Positions 18,456 through 28,005 are shown, counted from the stretch's first letter. The stretch is 64,000 bases of DNA from Oligella ureolytica DSM 18253 (GCF_000373745.1 NZ_KB892324.1:20343-84342), one strand, 5' to 3'. Program-made: numbers and translations. Notes: a model not told the origin generated them from the letters alone.

Positions 18456-18986
18456 GTGAAAAATACTAAGTTTGTCTTGGCAGGAATGGCTGCTGTTACG
18501 ATGGCGTTTACTGCATACGCTCATCAGCACCACCAACACGAGCATCTACATCATCATGGTGAGCATGCGCAGGTTGAGTTTAGTGGCCACGAAAAGGAGT
18601 TAAGTGACGTTGAGTTTTCGCGCTGTTGGGTCCGTTTAGTGCCCGGTGCCCGTCCTTCTGCGGCTTATTTTGATATCAAAAATACCGGCGCTGAAAGCAT
18701 TGCCTTAGTCGGTGTACGTGCGGATAAATTCACTGATATGATGCTGCATGAGACGACGGTGGTTGATGGTGTAAGTAAGATGAGCATGGTCGATAAGGTC
18801 GTGATTGAGGCGGGTCAAACAGCCAGTTTTGAGCCTAAAGGCAATCACGTCATGCTGACCGCAGAATCAGATGATGCAGTAGCTGTTGGCGATACGGTGA
18901 ATTTGCAGTTTAAGTTTGAAGGCGAGCGGGTGGCCAGTACTGAGTGCTTAGTCAAGCCAATAAATTCTTTATCATTTGAAGGCTAA
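18456..18986 (+). CDS. periplasmic PCu(A)C-type copper chaperone with His-rich N-terminus
   Basis: The 176-residue exported protein has a signal peptide (about residues 1-22, ending AYA). A His-rich segment with more than ten His in about twenty residues follows, then a DUF461/PCuAC cupredoxin-like domain. The copper site H-x10-M-x21-H-x-M is complete: His in MLHE, Met in SKMS, and His and Met in NHVM. Such proteins deliver Cu(I) to cytochrome oxidase Cu(A) or Cu(B). Start codon GTG with AAGGAG 7-8 bases upstream. No oxidase or Sco gene is adjacent. Confidence 0.85.
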   Translation: MKNTKFVLAGMAAVTMAFTAYAHQHHQHEHLHHHGEHAQVEFSGHEKELSDVEFSRCWVRLVPGARPSAAYFDIKNTGAESIALVGVRADKFTDMMLHETTVVDGVSKMSMVDKVVIEAGQTASFEPKGNHVMLTAESDDAVAVGDTVNLQFKFEGERVASTECLVKPINSLSFEG

Positions 18987-19034
18987 TTAGCGCTACGCTT
19001 ATCTGCTGATAGCTATACATATCGGTGCAGGAAT

Positions 19035-19829
19035 TTAAGCGCCGATATGCTCCAGTACAATTTGATTAAAGGCCTGCGGCATGGCTAGATTCATGCCGTG
19101 GGTGGCTTTGTCCAGGATGTGTACTGCTGTTTTTGGCCATAGCTTTGAAAGCTCCTCAATGATGTGAGGAAATGGTTCGGGGCTTTGACCGCCACCAATT
19201 AGGCTAATGTTGAGTTGACCGAGTGGGGCGAGCTCATCCCTATCAAAAAGTACAGGCGGTTCATTTTGTTGTAACACCAGGGTCTCAGCATTGTCGCGTA
19301 CCATGCGCTTAAACCAAGGCACCATTTTGTGCCACGTACCTTCACCACTGACTGAATCAATAAAAATTTCTAAACCATCGTCTACTGCACCGGAAACAAT
19401 CATGGTGAGTGCGTAGGCTTTGGTATAAATACTCGCTTCGAGTTCATCAGGCGTGCGTAAGCCGGGATCGGCAAGGATAAGAGAGGCTATCTTCTCAGGT
19501 GCTTGTTGAGCCATACGAACGGCAACAGCTGCTCCCCTTGAATGGCCTAGGATATGCGCTTTTTCAAGATCTAAATGGTTAAGTAGGGACAGTAAATCGG
19601 CTGCATGCTGCTCGGCACTAAACCCATTAGATTCTGGCTGTGTGACAGGCCAATAGTGCCTCAGGCTTGGGATGATAAGACGACACTCGGCAGCAAGTGC
19701 GGTTTCCTGCCAACGCCAGTAGCGATAATCGCAAAGTGAGCCATGGATTAACAAGACGGCCTCACCATTGCCCTCATCAATAAAGGCTTGGGTCAGGCCG
19801 TTAATACTAACTTCTTTTAGTTGTGACAC
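19035..19829 (-). CDS. alpha/beta hydrolase
   Basis: A 264-residue hydrolase with the oxyanion region LLIHGSLCDYRYW, nucleophile elbow GHSRGAAV (Ser within G-x-S-x-G), a likely acid Asp in LILADPG or later, and the C-terminal His in DKATHGMN. The substrate cannot be told. The start is a GTG with no clear ribosome site; no other start fits the fold. It is convergent with the copper chaperone gene and 52 bases after cpoB on the same strand. Confidence 0.75.
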   Translation of the reverse strand: MSQLKEVSINGLTQAFIDEGNGEAVLLIHGSLCDYRYWRWQETALAAECRLIIPSLRHYWPVTQPESNGFSAEQHAADLLSLLNHLDLEKAHILGHSRGAAVAVRMAQQAPEKIASLILADPGLRTPDELEASIYTKAYALTMIVSGAVDDGLEIFIDSVSGEGTWHKMVPWFKRMVRDNAETLVLQQNEPPVLFDRDELAPLGQLNISLIGGGQSPEPFPHIIEELSKLWPKTAVHILDKATHGMNLAMPQAFNQIVLEHIGA

Positions 19830-19881
19830 GCTGAATATGCTTTGATCTTTAAGTTTTGCTGTCTTTAATGCTTATTTGTGC

Positions 19882-20547
19882 TTAGTACATTTTTAAACGC
19901 TCTTCAGCGGTATCGGCTGCCGGAGAGTTAGGGTACTGGCTAATAACGCGTCGTAAGGTTTCTTTGGAGCCTTCGATGTTATTTAGTTCGAGTTGGCTGC
20001 CCGCTACGACCAGTAGCGCATCACCTGCTTGGGGGTCTTGTGGGTAGCTGCTAACCATACGCTCTAAACGACTGATGGAACCCTGGAAGTCGCGCGTAGC
20101 ATAATAGCTGCTGCCCTCGTAGAAGCGGGCACTAGGAGTCAATACGCTATTAGGATAGGTATTGGCAAAGTTATTAAGAGCTTGTGCCGCTGTTTCGTAT
20201 TCGCCTTGGCGGAACAGGTTGATCGCGTTGTCATAGTCACGCTGCTCATTAGGATCGCCAACCTGCGGGTTAGGGCCGAAGTCATAGTAGTCTTGTTCAA
20301 CTGACGCCTGCGTAGCAGAGTGATTGATGCTCTCTAACTGACCGCGCAACTGAGCGACTTCTTTTTGTAATGCTTGAATTTGATTTGATAGCTCCAAGCG
20401 TGATAAGCCGGCCATTTTAAGTTGTGAGCGTAGTTCTAAGATAGCTCGTCTCGCATCTTCATCTTCAAAGGCTGCTGCCGGAGTGGTAAAGCCGGCTCCT
20501 AAAAGTGCAGTACTACAAACTAATAAGGAGAGTTGACGTTTTAACAT
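19882..20547 (-). CDS. cpoB: cell division coordinator CpoB (YbgF)
   Basis: A 221-residue periplasmic protein: signal peptide (about residues 1-27, ending AAA), a short coiled coil (LELSNQIQALQKEVAQLRGQ) that drives trimerisation, and TPR repeats in the C-terminal half (YDNAINLFRQGEYETAAQAL and following). CpoB links Tol-Pal to PBP1B at the division septum. ATG 20547 has AAGGA 9 bases upstream; an in-frame ATG three codons earlier overlaps that site. It is the last gene of the Tol-Pal cluster, but a terminator separates it from pal. Confidence 0.9.
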   Translation of the reverse strand: MLKRQLSLLVCSTALLGAGFTTPAAAFEDEDARRAILELRSQLKMAGLSRLELSNQIQALQKEVAQLRGQLESINHSATQASVEQDYYDFGPNPQVGDPNEQRDYDNAINLFRQGEYETAAQALNNFANTYPNSVLTPSARFYEGSSYYATRDFQGSISRLERMVSSYPQDPQAGDALLVVAGSQLELNNIEGSKETLRRVISQYPNSPAADTAEERLKMY

Positions 20548-20673
20548 GCTTGACATTCCTTGGTGGTTTATCGTTTGGATCGCAAAATAGATTATAAGCC
20601 ACTACATGAGGCTAAGTTTTATCCTAGCAGAAAGAGTGTGTTTATTGCAGCGACAGATGTTGCTGTTTGTTGC

Positions 20674-20710
20674 AAAAATAATGCCACAACTGAGTAGCTG
20701 CGGCATTATT
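20674..20710 (-). terminator. intrinsic terminator after pal
   Basis: A 12-base stem (AATAATGCCGCA / TGTGGCATTATT, one G-U) is followed by TTT on the minus strand, 38 bases after the pal stop. It should reduce transcription into cpoB, which would then rely partly on a promoter in 20548-20673. Confidence 0.75.
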
Positions 20711-20747
20711 ACAACATCAGGTAAGTTAAATACCGGTGCTGTTGTGC

Positions 20748-21233
20748 TTAGCGGATGTAGTTAATGTCCGCACGGCGGTTTTGAGCGTGTGCTTCTTCAG
20801 ACCAACCTTGGGCTGCAGGACGCTCTTTACCGAAGCTGACTGCTTCAATTTGAGCACCGTTAACACCGCGGTTAACTAATTGTTGAGCTACGGCAACTGA
20901 ACGACGCTGACCTAATGCTAAGTTGTACTCAGAAGAACCGCGGGCGTCAGTATTACCCTCAATACGGATACGTTGCTGGCCATTGGCAGCTAGGTATTGA
21001 GCGTGCATTTGAACTAAAGGCAAGTACTGCTCTTCAACATTGTACTGGTCAAAGCCGAAGAATACAGAGCGTTGTTGAGCTAGTGGGCTGTTAGGGTTGA
21101 ATGGATCCATTACTGCACCAGTTTGAGTGCCAGTAGTACCGGTGTCAGTAGTTGTTGTTTTTGTAGAGCTACACGCTGCTAATGTTGTTGCTAAAGCAGC
21201 AATAGCAAATGTTTTTACGATACGTGATTTCAT
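20748..21233 (-). CDS. pal: peptidoglycan-associated lipoprotein
   Basis: Pal (161 residues) anchors the outer membrane to peptidoglycan. It has a lipoprotein signal with lipobox LAAC (Cys at about residue 21), a short Thr/Gly linker, and an OmpA-like domain with RIEGNTDARGSSEYNLALGQRRS, the motif that binds meso-diaminopimelate. The length is typical. It is preceded by a 287-base gap after tolB that may hold its own promoter and a long leader; the gene itself has AGAGGAG a few bases upstream of the ATG. Confidence 0.95.
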   Translation of the reverse strand: MKSRIVKTFAIAALATTLAACSSTKTTTTDTGTTGTQTGAVMDPFNPNSPLAQQRSVFFGFDQYNVEEQYLPLVQMHAQYLAANGQQRIRIEGNTDARGSSEYNLALGQRRSVAVAQQLVNRGVNGAQIEAVSFGKERPAAQGWSEEAHAQNRRADINYIR

Positions 21234-21520
21234 GTAAAAACTCCTCTTTCATGATTAATTAAAAATTTTATTTTGCAAGCTAACAGTGGTCGCAAAGCTT
21301 GAAAACAGTTCGCTATACCGCCTAAATTGAGTTCTAGTTAACTGTGTCCACCAATGCCAGACTATGCAACAGAGCGTACTACCTCTTAATTAAAGAATAT
21401 AACAGGTTTAAAGCATTTGGTGAAATAAATCGTGAAATATTTTGCGTCTCAGTGAAAAAAACTTCAACATATTGCTACAAGTGTTGTTTAGAACTCCTCA
21501 CTGAGTGCTACAGATAGTTT

Positions 21521-22804
21521 TTATTCGACAAATGGTCCCCAGTCTGCGCTGCTGATGCCGCTGACTGTGCTGGGGATGATTTGTTGGTTGGTTCCATCGA
21601 TATTAACTAAAGCTAAGTTAGAACCGCTTACGTAAAGAACTTGCATACCATTTGCTGAAAAACTTGGTGAAAGATCATTGGGGCCTCGAGTCAGTAGTTG
21701 GTCGCCTCCGCCGCCAAGATTGGTCAGAGCGATTGAGTAGGCACCACCTCTAAGGCTGGAGTTGACTAGTTGCAAACCGTCAGGCGAGATGGCACCGGAT
21801 ACGTTTTGTGAGCCATTAAACGTGACTCTACTTGCATTGCCGCCATTTAAGCCGCTACGGTAAATCTGCGGGCTGCCGCCACGGTCACTGGTAAAGATAA
21901 TTCCGCTACCGTTAGGGAAGAAGTAGGGTTCAGTATCAATTTCTGCTGAGTTGGTGATTTGACGAGCACTTTCGCCACCGCCTGCACTGATAATGAAAAT
22001 ATTTGATAGGCCATTCTTACTGAGTGCAACCGCCATTTGGCTACCATCAGGAGACCAAGCCGGGGCGCTGTTGTTGCCTTTAAAGTTTGCTGCTACCGTG
22101 CGATTGCCACTGGCTAGGTCTTGTACATAAACGACGGGCTTGCCGCTTTCGAAGCTCACATAAGCAAGCTTCTGACCATCAGGAGACCATTTAGGTGAAA
22201 TGATGGATGAGTTTGAAGACGCAACAACCTGAGCTCCTTGGCCGTCAGAATCAGATACATATAATTGCTTACCAGATACAAAGGCTAAACGCGTAGAAAA
22301 CACACCCCGAACGCCGGTTTGGTTTTCATACACTGCATCTGCGACTCGGTGGGCTTGGCGGCGAGCATTGCTACCGGTAACCGTTTTGCTTTCAATGATG
22401 CTTTGCTGTACCGGATCAAGAAGGCCGTAATTAACAGTGCCGCCTGTACTGGAGCCATACACTAGCGGACTTGAGATCTCTAGCGCATTGATGGCGGACC
22501 AGTTGGGGGTGCCGGCTGAGTCAGTGCTGACTGCTTCAACTCGGTTAACCTCAAACTCACCGGAGCGAATTAAATCTGCTGCGACGACATCCGCGATTTC
22601 TTGGCCATTTGGACCGGCAAAGTTGGCTACCGTAATTGGGTATTTAAAGTTTTCTTGTCCGCTAGAGGAAAGAGGCACATAAAGCTGAGCATGAGCAGCG
22701 CCCATACCTAAACTTAAAGCAATAGAGGTAATAATACTACCTGCTACGCGAAAAAGGCTGGTGCGTAGGCTTTTAGCTTTGCGTGGAAATAATGCTGTAG
22801 TCAT
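21521..22804 (-). CDS. tolB: Tol-Pal system beta-propeller protein TolB
   Basis: A 427-residue periplasmic protein with an N-terminal signal peptide (about 1-39, ending AHA), an N-terminal alpha/beta domain and a six-bladed propeller whose blades show repeated SPKWSPDGQKLAYVS / APAWSPDGSQMAVALS wording. The mature N-terminus (QLYVPLSSS) corresponds to the TolA box. TolB cycles between TolA and Pal during envelope constriction. GGAG lies about 10 bases before the ATG. Confidence 0.95.
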   Translation of the reverse strand: MTTALFPRKAKSLRTSLFRVAGSIITSIALSLGMGAAHAQLYVPLSSSGQENFKYPITVANFAGPNGQEIADVVAADLIRSGEFEVNRVEAVSTDSAGTPNWSAINALEISSPLVYGSSTGGTVNYGLLDPVQQSIIESKTVTGSNARRQAHRVADAVYENQTGVRGVFSTRLAFVSGKQLYVSDSDGQGAQVVASSNSSIISPKWSPDGQKLAYVSFESGKPVVYVQDLASGNRTVAANFKGNNSAPAWSPDGSQMAVALSKNGLSNIFIISAGGGESARQITNSAEIDTEPYFFPNGSGIIFTSDRGGSPQIYRSGLNGGNASRVTFNGSQNVSGAISPDGLQLVNSSLRGGAYSIALTNLGGGGDQLLTRGPNDLSPSFSANGMQVLYVSGSNLALVNIDGTNQQIIPSTVSGISSADWGPFVE

Positions 22805-22879
22805 AGCAGTTCATCTCCTGAAAATAGATGCTTTGATTAAAGGTTGAATATCAATTAAGTTAACACAAGTTTTTTACAG

Positions 22880-23215
22880 TTAGCGCGTATATTTAAAAAC
22901 GCCATTAAAACGTGAGTTACGAAGTGCTTCCGGGTATTTCGGGCAGTCTTTTAGCGCTTTGATAACCGCCTGATCAAAGGCTTTTTCTCCCGAAGGGTGG
23001 GTGATTTGAGCGTCGCTAGCCTGCAGTTTATCGTCCACAAGCACCTCGTAGTGTGCTTTTAGGTTATCTTGTCTATAGGCAAAATGCAGTTTTGCGTGAG
23101 CGCACTCAAGAATCGTCTGGTTTAATTGCTCATGATTTTTATCAGTGTCTGCATGAGCAACGTTAATACCAAGAAAAGCGACCAAGAGGGTGGTAGTAGC
23201 TATTGTTTTAATCAT
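22880..23215 (-). CDS. secreted stand-alone TolA domain III paralogue
   Basis: A 111-residue protein with a signal peptide (MIKTIATTTLLVAFLG then NVAHA) and then one domain, which aligns with the C-terminal domain of the TolA encoded immediately upstream. Over the last 58 residues I count 32 identities without gaps, both end in YTR, and both share two Cys positions (one near the domain start, one in KxC). It lacks TolA's membrane anchor and long helix. It is thus a soluble periplasmic copy of the TolB/Pal- and phage/colicin-binding domain. ATG 23215 follows GGAG by 9 bases. Function not known to me; it sits between tolA and tolB, 51 bases from tolA. Confidence 0.8.
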   Translation of the reverse strand: MIKTIATTTLLVAFLGINVAHADTDKNHEQLNQTILECAHAKLHFAYRQDNLKAHYEVLVDDKLQASDAQITHPSGEKAFDQAVIKALKDCPKYPEALRNSRFNGVFKYTR

Positions 23216-23266
23216 AGGTTTCATCTCCATAATCTACGTGATGTTAACGTGCAAACATGCTTAGTG

Positions 23267-24448
23267 CTAACGTGTGTAATTAAAATGGCCACTAAACTTC
23301 GAGCTGCGAATTGCTGCAGGGTAGTTTTGGCAGGCTTTTAGAGCATTAACCACTGCGTTATCAAAAGCTGGATTACCGGAACGACGGGTGATTCTGGCGT
23401 TGGTCGCTTTTAAGTTGGCATTGATCGTTACTTCATAATGCGCGGTGAGGCGTTGATTGCCTCCAAAACGGAGTAATGGTTGTACACAACGTTGAATGGC
23501 TTGGATTGTTGCGTTGTTGCCACCGCCACCACCGCGTTGATTCTGGGCATTACGACCGCCTTGAACACCGGCAATACTGGCGATATCACCACGCATTGCG
23601 CCACGCACATCCGCGCCTTGGCGATTGGCTTGGGCTTTGGTTTCTGCCGCGGCTTTGGCATCGGCAGCCGCCTTGGCCTCAGCTTTTTTCTTTTCTTCGA
23701 GTTCAGCTAAGCGTTTTTTCTCAGCTGCCGCTTTTCGCTGCTCTTCTTTTTTGCGCTCTTCTTCCTGTTTGGCAAGTTCTTGTTGGCGCTTTTCCTCGGT
23801 TTCACGCTTTTTGCGCGCTTCTTCTTGCTTAGCAAGCTCCTGCTGACGTTTTTCTTCCGCTTCTTGCTTTTTACGAGCTTCCTCTTGACGGGCTAACTCT
23901 CGCTGACGTTCTTTTTCAGCCTCACGTTTTTTGCGCTCTTGCTCTTGGCGCGCAAGTTCTTGCTGACGCTGTTCTTCCTTGCGAGCTAATTCCTGCTGAC
24001 GTTTTTCCTCTTCTTCTCGTTTGAGTCGCTCCACTTCGCGCTTTTTCTCGAGCGCGATTTCAGGATCTTCTTGCTCCGCAGGCGGTACGCTTTCAGCGAC
24101 CGGTGGGGTGACAGCGGGTTCAGGCTCAGGTGCTGCCTCTTCGGTCTCTGCTTCCGGCGTAGGTTCAGGTTCGGGCGCAGGCTCCGGTTCAGGATCTATC
24201 TCGTCCTCGTTGACTGTGTCTTCCTCGGCCGGATTCATCGTTGCTGTTTCGGTAGGCGCTTTGAGAATTTGCTCCGTACCCTCAGCCCAAAGCTCAAGCT
24301 GAATAGGACCAGCAGCTTGCTCAGGCTTCAGTAACAGGCTGACAATAATGAGTATGACAATGGCAGTATGAAACACCAAAGAGCCTATCAGGCCTTTGGA
24401 GTTGTCGCTGCGTTCATAGTACTCGTTAGGGTTCTCAAACTTACTCAT
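23267..24448 (-). CDS. tolA: cell envelope protein TolA
   Basis: TolA (393 residues) couples the TolQ-TolR motor to TolB-Pal. Domain I is a single inner-membrane helix (residues about 20-42, GSLVFHTAIVILIIVSLLL). A Pro/Glu-rich stretch (about 65-115) and a long Glu/Lys/Arg/Gln/Ala coiled coil (about 125-280), with repeated EEKRQQELAKQEEARKK-like units, follow. Domain III occupies about 305-393 (AHYEVTINAN to FNYTR). The internal DNA repeats make this region prone to length variation. It is in operon with tolR (12-base gap). Confidence 0.93.
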   Translation of the reverse strand: MSKFENPNEYYERSDNSKGLIGSLVFHTAIVILIIVSLLLKPEQAAGPIQLELWAEGTEQILKAPTETATMNPAEEDTVNEDEIDPEPEPAPEPEPTPEAETEEAAPEPEPAVTPPVAESVPPAEQEDPEIALEKKREVERLKREEEEKRQQELARKEEQRQQELARQEQERKKREAEKERQRELARQEEARKKQEAEEKRQQELAKQEEARKKRETEEKRQQELAKQEEERKKEEQRKAAAEKKRLAELEEKKKAEAKAAADAKAAAETKAQANRQGADVRGAMRGDIASIAGVQGGRNAQNQRGGGGGNNATIQAIQRCVQPLLRFGGNQRLTAHYEVTINANLKATNARITRRSGNPAFDNAVVNALKACQNYPAAIRSSKFSGHFNYTR

Positions 24449-24460
24449 TGACTATATTAA

Positions 24461-24901
24461 CTACTCGTTATTGCTCTTTGTTTGATTAACCATCAAGGCT
24501 AGGCGAGTAACGCCGTTAGAGCGCAAAGTATCCATGATCTGCATAACTTCCTCATAAGGAACCTTGCCGTCAGCCGCAATGACTACGGGTGTATCCGGCT
24601 GCTGAACAAGCATTTGTACCTCACTGAGTAGCTCGTCTTTGGCAATGTCCTGAAACTCTGAGCCTGCATTGCGTAAGCGAATGCTGAGACTGCCATCTTC
24701 AGAGACCTGGATTTCTACGGGTGTAGCAGGAACCTCGGTGGCTTGACCGACGGACGGTAAATTAACCACCCCGGGGGTAATCATAGGGGCGGTCACCATA
24801 AAAATAACTAGTAGCACCAGCATGACGTCAATGTAGGGTACTACATTCATCTCATTTGTACGGCGCGTACCGCGCTGGCGACGACGTTTATAAACTTTCA
24901 T
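24461..24901 (-). CDS. tolR: TolR, ExbD/TolR-family motor component
   Basis: A 146-residue protein with an N-terminal cytoplasmic basic segment (RRRQRGTRRTNEMNVVPYID), a single membrane helix containing the functional Asp of YIDVMLVLLVIFMVTAP, and a periplasmic domain. With TolQ it converts proton flow into TolA movement. It starts 1 base after the tolQ stop, indicating coupled translation. Confidence 0.95.
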   Translation of the reverse strand: MKVYKRRRQRGTRRTNEMNVVPYIDVMLVLLVIFMVTAPMITPGVVNLPSVGQATEVPATPVEIQVSEDGSLSIRLRNAGSEFQDIAKDELLSEVQMLVQQPDTPVVIAADGKVPYEEVMQIMDTLRSNGVTRLALMVNQTKSNNE

Positions 24902-24902
24902 T

Positions 24903-25589
24903 TTAGCGAAGCTGGCGTTGTAAAATATTTAAAAGTTCGTCAGAAAAACTGTCGAAACGGCTGGCAATTTTGTCGTTTTCGGTGGTGAAATAGTTGTAGG
25001 CCAACACCGCAGGGATCGCTGCAAATAAACCGATGGCTGTGGCGATTAAGGCTTCAGCGATACCCGGAGCGACAGCACTTAATGTAGCGTTAGTTGCTGT
25101 GGATAGCCCGATAAATGAATGCATAATACCCCATACTGTGCCTAATAAGCCGATGTATGGACTGACAGAACCTGTTGATGCCAAGAAGTTAAGCTTGGTG
25201 TCCAAGCTGTCAAGCTCACGTTGAGTGGTTGCTTGCATAGCGCGATAGGTGCCATCGACAATTAGGTCGCTGTCGCCTTGGGCATTGCGGCGGCTACGTA
25301 GAAACTCACCCATACCGGCATTAAAAATACGTGCTAAGGGGCCGCTCTGGTCTAAATCTCTACTGACGCGCTGATGCAAATCGGAGAGCTCCTTGCTTTG
25401 CCAAAAGTCTTGCTCAAACGCACGGGTTTGGCTCATCGCACGCTTGACTTGAAGGTATTTGCTGATGATGATTGCCCAAGATAATACAGAAGCAATAACT
25501 AATATCAGCATGATAATTTGCACAGGCAAACTAGCATTAAGAATAAGTGAAATAACCGACATAGAGTCTTGTGTTTCGATCGGTGGCAT
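24903..25589 (-). CDS. tolQ: TolQ, MotA/ExbB-family proton channel
   Basis: A 228-residue inner-membrane protein with three helices: about 18-40, about 135-157 (YIGLLGTVWGIMHSFIGL) and about 170-195 (APGIAEALIATAIGLFAAIPAVLAY region). The GLLGTVWGIM and GIAEALIATAIGL wording is typical of TolQ. It forms the stator with TolR. The start at 25589 follows AGGA at some distance; an internal ATG nine codons later is less likely because it would shorten the periplasmic N-terminus. Confidence 0.94.
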   Translation of the reverse strand: MPPIETQDSMSVISLILNASLPVQIIMLILVIASVLSWAIIISKYLQVKRAMSQTRAFEQDFWQSKELSDLHQRVSRDLDQSGPLARIFNAGMGEFLRSRRNAQGDSDLIVDGTYRAMQATTQRELDSLDTKLNFLASTGSVSPYIGLLGTVWGIMHSFIGLSTATNATLSAVAPGIAEALIATAIGLFAAIPAVLAYNYFTTENDKIASRFDSFSDELLNILQRQLR

Positions 25590-25594
25590 AGCGA

Positions 25595-26035
25595 TTAATT
25601 ATCCTGAACAGAAAGAAATAAACTACGAATATCAGCCGGAATAGGGGCTGGCTTAAAACGTTGAGAGTCTACACAACAAACCTGAATGGAACTTTTGACA
25701 AGTACTTCGCCGTTTCGTTCCGCGATTTGTTCAAAAGTGCATGATGAATTACCGACCTTAGTTAATCTTGTCTTGATGTTTAAAAGATCATCCAAACGGG
25801 CCGGACTGCGGTAGCGAACTTGGGTGCCAACAACAACAAAAATACGCTGTTGCTCTTCAGCTAACTTAGCTTGATTGACACCTAGTGTACGCAGCCATTC
25901 GGTTCGAGCGCGCTCAAAGAACTTTAGATAGTTAGCATAAAAGACCACACCACCTGCGTCGGTGTCTTCGTAGTACACACGTATAGGCAGAATAAAGGTG
26001 TTGCTTTGGCCTTGTGGTGATTGAATATCGCTCAT
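25595..26035 (-). CDS. ybgC: YbgC-type acyl-CoA thioesterase
   Basis: A 146-residue hot-dog fold thioesterase, first gene of the Tol-Pal cluster. The active-site motif YYEDTDAGGVVFYANYLKFFERARTEW is present, with the catalytic Asp in DTDAGG. It acts on acyl-CoA/ACP linked to phospholipid metabolism. The ATG at 26035 is used; a TTG two codons upstream is a poorer start. TolQ begins 5 bases after its stop. Confidence 0.9.
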   Translation of the reverse strand: MSDIQSPQGQSNTFILPIRVYYEDTDAGGVVFYANYLKFFERARTEWLRTLGVNQAKLAEEQQRIFVVVGTQVRYRSPARLDDLLNIKTRLTKVGNSSCTFEQIAERNGEVLVKSSIQVCCVDSQRFKPAPIPADIRSLFLSVQDN

Positions 26036-26059
26036 AGACAATTGGTCAAGTTAGTCATA

Positions 26060-26088
26060 GTCTACCCTGTAAAATTAACGGGGTAGAC
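26060..26088. other. hairpin between proS and ybgC
   Basis: A perfect 8-bp stem (GTCTACCC / GGGTAGAC) extends by three more pairs including one G-U, with a 7-base loop. It lies 19 bases after the proS stop. There is no T run on the minus strand, so it could be a Rho-assisted terminator or an RNA-stability element for the tol transcript. Confidence 0.5.
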
Positions 26089-26106
26089 ATTAAATAAAGG
26101 GTTATA

Positions 26107-27846
26107 TTACTGATTTTTTAGCTGTTGATAAAGATTTAAAACGTAAGCATTTAAGTCAGTGACACTCACCTTTTCAGATTCAGCAGCGGCACGCAATTGA
26201 ACCTCGACTTCCTCGTTGGCTAAACCACGATCGCCGATGGTGACACGGATTGGCACACCGATTAACTCCCACTCAGAGAACATCACGCCGGGGCGACTGT
26301 CGCGGTCGTCAAGTACGACGTCTACACCTGCTTTGAGTAGGGCGTTGTAAAGTTCGGTTGCTTTTGTGCGGACAGCCTCACTCTTACCCCAGCCAATTGG
26401 GCAGATCACTACTTCAAAAGGCGCCATGCTAATTGGCCAGATAATCCCCTTATCATCATGGTTTTGTTCGATCGCAGCGGCAGCAATACGGCTAACACCA
26501 ATACCGTAACAGCCCATCTGTAAATACTCCGCCTTGCCTTGCTCGTTTAAGAAGGTTGCGTTTAGAGCCTTAGAGTAGGTGTCACCTAAAAAGAAAACGT
26601 GGCCCACTTCAATACCACGCTGAATGGCTAGTGTGCCGGTTCCGTCAAGTGTCGGATCGCCGGCAACGACGTTACGAATATCAGCGATAATTGGTTCAAC
26701 TAAGTCACGGCCCCAGTTGACACCACGTAAATGGTAGTCTTCTTTGTTGGCACCACAGACCCAGTCGCTCATGTTGGCAACGGTGCGGTCGGCAATAACT
26801 TGAACAGGCTTCAAGGTGTTGATAGGGCCTAAAAAGCCCGGGTTCGTACCGAAATACTCACGGATTTCGTCCTCGGTTGCTAAGCGGTAGCCGTTTTTCA
26901 GGGCATCTAATTTAGACGCTTTAACCTCGTTAACATCGTGATCACCACGAACTAATAGCAAGCAGATTTGATCCTTGCCATCATCATCTGTCGTGTGGTA
27001 GACGACAGATTTAACAGTTTGAGCTAAAGGTAACTCCAGTTGACCGGCAACGAGTTCGCATTTGTTAGCGTTAGGAGTGTGAACCTCTGCTAATTCCTCT
27101 GTTGCTTCAGCGCGTTCAGGGATTAAGCAGGTGGCTTCAGCTAATTCGATATTGGCAGCGTAGTCAGAGTTTGGAGAATAAACGATTTCGTCTTCACCTG
27201 TATCGGCAATGACTTGGAATTCATGGCTGCGTGAACCGCCAATCGCGCCGGTGTCTGCGGCAACGGCTCTGAAATCTAGGCCCAAGCGGGTGAAAATGCG
27301 CACATAGGCATCGTACATTTTGTCGTAAGAGATACCGGCGCCGGCTTCATCCTTGTCAAAAGAATAGGCGTCTTTCATAGTGAACTCACGACCACGCATG
27401 AGGCCAAAGCGAGGACGGCGTTCATCGCGGAATTTGGTCTGAATATGGTAGAAGTTGACCGGTAGCTGGCGCCAGCTTTGGATTTCGTTGCGGGCAATAT
27501 CGGTCACTACCTCTTCGGACGTAGGCTGTATGATAAAGTCGCGTTGATGGCGATCCTTGAAGCGTAACAGCTCAGGACCGTAGGCTTCCCAGCGACCTGA
27601 CTCCTGCCATAGTTCGGCAGGCTGTACAACCGGCATTAATAATTCAAGTGCCCCCGCGTGGTTCATCTCCTCGCGGACGATGTTTTCAATTTTGCGTAAT
27701 GACCGTAATGCTAAAGGCATGTAGGTGTAGATACCGCCAGCTAGACGGCGAATCATACCGGCGCGCATCATCAGTTTGTGGCTGACAACTTCTGCTTCAG
27801 CAGGCGCTTCTTTTAATGTATTAATATGAAATTTTGACGCTAACAT
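26107..27846 (-). CDS. proS: prolyl-tRNA synthetase
   Basis: A 579-residue class IIa synthetase of the bacterial type. The N-terminus is [20 protein letters not shown], motif 2 lies around [25 protein letters not shown], motif 3 is around [17 protein letters not shown], and the INS editing (YbaK-like) insertion occupies about 230-390 with the substrate Lys in AQTVKSVVY. The C-terminal anticodon-binding domain has [12 protein letters not shown] and [23 protein letters not shown]. It is divergent from rppH. Confidence 0.96.
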   Translation of the reverse strand: MLASKFHINTLKEAPAEAEVVSHKLMMRAGMIRRLAGGIYTYMPLALRSLRKIENIVREEMNHAGALELLMPVVQPAELWQESGRWEAYGPELLRFKDRHQRDFIIQPTSEEVVTDIARNEIQSWRQLPVNFYHIQTKFRDERRPRFGLMRGREFTMKDAYSFDKDEAGAGISYDKMYDAYVRIFTRLGLDFRAVAADTGAIGGSRSHEFQVIADTGEDEIVYSPNSDYAANIELAEATCLIPERAEATEELAEVHTPNANKCELVAGQLELPLAQTVKSVVYHTTDDDGKDQICLLLVRGDHDVNEVKASKLDALKNGYRLATEDEIREYFGTNPGFLGPINTLKPVQVIADRTVANMSDWVCGANKEDYHLRGVNWGRDLVEPIIADIRNVVAGDPTLDGTGTLAIQRGIEVGHVFFLGDTYSKALNATFLNEQGKAEYLQMGCYGIGVSRIAAAAIEQNHDDKGIIWPISMAPFEVVICPIGWGKSEAVRTKATELYNALLKAGVDVVLDDRDSRPGVMFSEWELIGVPIRVTIGDRGLANEEVEVQLRAAAESEKVSVTDLNAYVLNLYQQLKNQ

Positions 27847-28005
27847 AGATGTGTTTTTAGATTAATTGTCTTAGATCAGTAGTTTAGACCGAATTTTACA
27901 TTGTATTTCTAATATGGGCGTGCGTCCTCTGGAGTTGAGTGGAATTTAAAAAAAACACGCTGAGAATGAGAATGAATGAGCTTAAATTTCTCTTTTTGGG
28001 CAGTT

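Noticed and set aside
24021..24334. Open frames rich in Ser/Gly or Arg opposite tolA
   Set aside because: They are antisense products of the Glu/Pro repeats of tolA, with no start signals or family resemblance.
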